Of a DNA stretch of 64,000 nucleotides, positions 62,051 to 64,000 are shown one piece after another. Source of the DNA: JASSUD01 sp031963445 (GTDB taxonomy: Bacteria; Pseudomonadota; Gammaproteobacteria; Burkholderiales; Burkholderiaceae). The position numbers and the translations under genes were made by a program. Positions within the stretch are counted from its first letter, which is position 1. Each line of letters opens with the position of its first letter. The stretch spans positions 1,302,001 to 1,366,000 of the forward strand of contig JASSUH010000001.1 in NCBI GenBank assembly GCA_031963445.1, given 5' to 3'. The notes under the pieces are model-generated. The model worked only from the letters and a program-made list of their open reading frames with translations, was not told the origin of the DNA and did not search any database.

Positions 62051-63598
62051 TTATTTATCGATGCGCCCATCGCTGTGTAGTATTTTTTCTGGGTTGCCGT
62101 CGTATTCTGCATAGATTCCATCTTTTCGTACGATTAGTTTGATGTCACCCATTAAGGCGCTGATGATTTTGCGTGAGCGTTGGGTGTCTTGTTTTAGCGC
62201 GCTTTGTAGCTCTGTGATTAAGTGCTTGATGGTTGCGGCCATTTTCTGTTTTGATGCGTTGGCGCTGTTGTCTCTTTTTTCTCTCCAGTTAACTATTTCT
62301 TGTCGTTCCATTTCTGCTGTTTGAAGTCTGGTTTGTAAAGCCGGTGAGATGCCGATTTCGGCAATGGCTTCTACTAGGCGTGCGATTTCTTGATTGAGTT
62401 TGCTCAGGCGTGTTTGACTGCTGCTCGCCATTTCACGTTGTGTTGTGTTGCGCTCAAATAGGATGGTGTCAAGTTGGGAGGTGATTGCTTGTTGTGCTTC
62501 AGTTGAAAGCAGATCTTGTTTGATGATCTCAACTAGACGCGTTTCTGTGAGTTCGCGCGGTATGTAAAAGCCTGAGCACAGAGTTGGGCCGCGGTCTTTG
62601 TGGATGTTGCAGCCGTAGTGTCTTTTGCTGGTGGCAATCAATGGGCCGCCGCATTTGGGGCAGCGCATTAAACCGCCAAGGAGTGAGCTAGGTGGGCGGC
62701 CTTTGTTACTGGTATTGGGGGAACCCATGCGTTTGCGAGCGGCTTGCCATAGTTCGTCACTAATTATGCGTAAATGCGGGGACGCGACGATTCTCCATTC
62801 GGAGAGCGGGCGTTCGATACGTTTAGGCACGCCAGTGTCAGGGTCTTTGATCCATTGCGAGCGATTCCATACGTATTGCCCTATATAGAGTTGGTTATTT
62901 AGGATTCCTGTGCCTTTGGCTGGGCTGCCGTAGATTGATGAGATGGCCCAGGAGCTGCCGCGCGGGGAAGGGGCTTGTAGAAGGTTGAGTTCATGGGTGA
63001 TGCGTTGGATGCTCCAATCTTCAGCGTATTTGCTAAATATCCAGCGTACCCACTGAGCTTGTTCTTCAACGATTTCGTAGCGGCTGCCATTTTTCTCGCG
63101 CACGCTGCGGTAGCCATAAGCTAAGCCGCCTGCTGTATAGCCTCTGGTGACTTGTCCATCTTGGCCACGATGCGTTTTGTGGCGTAAGTCTTCGAGGTAC
63201 ATTTCATTGATAAGCCCACGTATCCCGCGTAGTACTTTGCGCGAGCTACCCATGCGGGAATCGTAGCCATCAGCAAGGCCAATGATGTTGATGCCTTGAT
63301 GCTCGAGTCGACGAACAATACGTTCTTGCTCAACTTGGTCACGCGAGATGCGATCTAACCCTTCGACAATTAACGCATCGATACGATTGGCACGAGCATC
63401 TTCTAGCAGTTTCGCGCCACCGCTTCGATGTGCGACTGGTGTGCTGCCGGAGATACTATCATCGCCATATATTGCGACAACGTCAAAGCCTTCATTTTGG
63501 GCATACCTTTGGCATAGACGAAACTGATCTTCAATTGACGTTTCGCGTTGTTTATCAGTGCTGTAGCGGGCGTAGATGGCTGCTTTCAATGGATTCAT
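62051..63598 (-). CDS. Large serine recombinase
   Basis: The 515-residue enzyme begins with the resolvase domain (AAIYARYSTDKQRETSIEDQ, nucleophile Ser13 with Arg11; IVEGLDRISRDQVEQERIVRRL). A recombinase domain (GGLAYGYRSV, INRITHEL-like) and a zinc ribbon (CPKCGGPLIATSKRHYGC ... CSGFYI) with a coiled coil follow. It would integrate or excise a mobile element other than the P2-like prophage, which has its own tyrosine integrase. It lies 88 nt beyond the right att site and starts 8 nt from a family A repeat. Confidence 0.95.
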   Translation of the reverse strand: MNPLKAAIYARYSTDKQRETSIEDQFRLCQRYAQNEGFDVVAIYGDDSISGSTPVAHRSGGAKLLEDARANRIDALIVEGLDRISRDQVEQERIVRRLEHQGINIIGLADGYDSRMGSSRKVLRGIRGLINEMYLEDLRHKTHRGQDGQVTRGYTAGGLAYGYRSVREKNGSRYEIVEEQAQWVRWIFSKYAEDWSIQRITHELNLLQAPSPRGSSWAISSIYGSPAKGTGILNNQLYIGQYVWNRSQWIKDPDTGVPKRIERPLSEWRIVASPHLRIISDELWQAARKRMGSPNTSNKGRPPSSLLGGLMRCPKCGGPLIATSKRHYGCNIHKDRGPTLCSGFYIPRELTETRLVEIIKQDLLSTEAQQAITSQLDTILFERNTTQREMASSSQTRLSKLNQEIARLVEAIAEIGISPALQTRLQTAEMERQEIVNWREKRDNSANASKQKMAATIKHLITELQSALKQDTQRSRKIISALMGDIKLIVRKDGIYAEYDGNPEKILHSDGRIDK

Positions 63599-63605
63599 TT
63601 TTTAC

Positions 63606-63748
63606 GAACCTGTCTACAAATCGCCTAAAAGGCCGTGATCTGAGGTCGGGCGGTGCTCGGAATCCTCATGTACATTTAGTACGCTCCGGTTCCTCCGCTC
63701 CGGCCTCCCCCAGCTGACGACCTTTTAGACAATTTGTAGACAGGTTCT
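63606..63748. repeat. Inverted-repeat element, family A, inserted into a gene
   Basis: GAACCTGTCTACAAATCGCC at the left is matched by ACAATTTGTAGACAGGTTC at the right, and inward CTAAAAGG by CCTTTTAG. The core contains GGCGGTGCTCGGAATCCTCA and TAGTACG, as in the copy at 12,836. The right end lies inside the reading frame of the small gene at 63676-63882, replacing its C-terminus. Confidence 0.75.
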
Positions 63749-63882
63749 AGTTTGTGTTGTTGATGAGCTTCGATTGAGGCTTGTGGATGGCTCTCCATCT
63801 CGGCACTTAATATATCGGCAGCTTGTTCAGCAATAAACTGAAGTAACGCTGACCAGGCTTGCGGATTATGCTCAGATAACAT
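63676..63882 (-). CDS. Small phage-type protein with C-terminus overwritten by a repeat
   Basis: ATG 63882 follows AGGAGGGAGAG. The first 45 residues (MLSEHNPQAWSALLQFIAEQ, ADILSAEMESHPQ...) look like a real helical protein of a kind found just upstream of phage recombinase genes. The last 23 residues (EPVYKLSKRSSAGGGRSGG) are coded by the family A repeat and are not natural for it. I count it as a gene damaged, or given a new tail, by the insertion. Confidence 0.6.
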   Translation of the reverse strand: MLSEHNPQAWSALLQFIAEQAADILSAEMESHPQASIEAHQQHKLEPVYKLSKRSSAGGGRSGGTGAY

Positions 63883-63905
63883 CGGACTCTCCCTCCTAAA
63901 CTTCA

Positions 63906-64000
63906 TTACCGCTGAAATATCCAGCATTTCACCGTCGCCGGTAAAGTTGGCTCGTAGCGTGCTCGCAGCACGGAATTCACCGCTTTAATTTCAATAAATT
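63906..64000 (-). CDS. C-terminus of a second phage primase/helicase, partial
   Basis: From the right edge a minus-strand frame is open and ends at TAA 63906. Its 31 residues include FIEIKAVNSVLRARYEPT and end TVKCWIFQR. The primase of the P2-like prophage ends FIEVKAMRSALQRVDL ... LKCWIFKQEQE, so this is the tail of a related primase. It belongs with the serine recombinase in a second element that continues beyond the window. Confidence 0.72.
   Translation of the reverse strand, partial: FIEIKAVNSVLRARYEPTLPATVKCWIFQR

Noticed and set aside
63430..63717. A 95-codon plus-strand ORF over the start of the serine recombinase
   Set aside because: It is antisense to the conserved catalytic domain of the recombinase and extends into a repeat element.

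Overview
The window looks like part of the chromosome of a low-GC, host-associated member of the Burkholderiales, most like the fungal endosymbionts Mycoavidus / Candidatus Glomeribacter. This is inference. The housekeeping proteins (AlaS, ValS, GalU, RpoN, ThrB with a BPSS1780-type membrane neighbour, a PA2169-family protein) have a beta-proteobacterial character, the base composition is far below free-living Burkholderia, and one gene encodes an F-box/ankyrin protein of the sort secreted into eukaryotic hosts.

Region 1 (1-28,900) is chromosomal. It holds a truncated hypothetical gene, an SDR oxidoreductase, two sigma-54 activators (one without a receiver domain, downstream of a putative beta-propeller gene), a 55-residue proline-rich small protein, otsA and rpoN. 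Next come a PIG-L-fold gene with a changed motif, alaS, a TusA-like gene, galU, valS, uvrD, the F-box/ankyrin gene, pagP, a membrane protein and thrB. GalU makes the UDP-glucose that OtsA uses. RpoN and its activators lie within 8 kb of each other. The gaps between these genes carry many long inverted repeats that fall into at least two dispersed families with conserved cores and changing but still pairing ends.

Region 2 (28,940-61,962) is a nearly complete P2-like prophage in a tRNA-Lys(UUU) gene, bounded by a 48-bp direct repeat (att sites). From the tRNA end it has a tyrosine integrase, an excisionase-like gene, a toprim primase/helicase (in place of P2 gpA), an Ogr-type zinc finger and a divergent repressor. 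Then follow late genes in P2 order: D, U, T, E/E', FII, FI, H, I, J, W, V, [accessory island], S, R, spanins, methylase, endolysin, holin, X, L, M, N, O, and the divergent P-Q pair. The E/E' -1 frameshift site is conserved. The accessory island (about 44.9-51.6 kb) sits between S and V. It carries an Rpn-family nuclease, a possible toxin, structured RNA and a pair of related transmembrane/coiled-coil proteins.

Region 3 (62,000-64,000) is the start of a second mobile element. It has a large serine recombinase, a small upstream ORF whose end is overwritten by a repeat element, and the C-terminus of a second phage-type primase that resembles the one in the first prophage.

The signals most worth checking are: an orphan multi-stem RNA resembling HEARO/omega-RNA with no IscB gene beside it; two adjacent hairpins with identical loops and covarying stems; a phage repressor gene with an A AAA AAG heptamer leading into a 96-codon -1 frame that encodes a membrane segment; a phage adenine methylase interrupted at a G8 tract; and a dense GTTAC/GTAAC cluster near the right att site.
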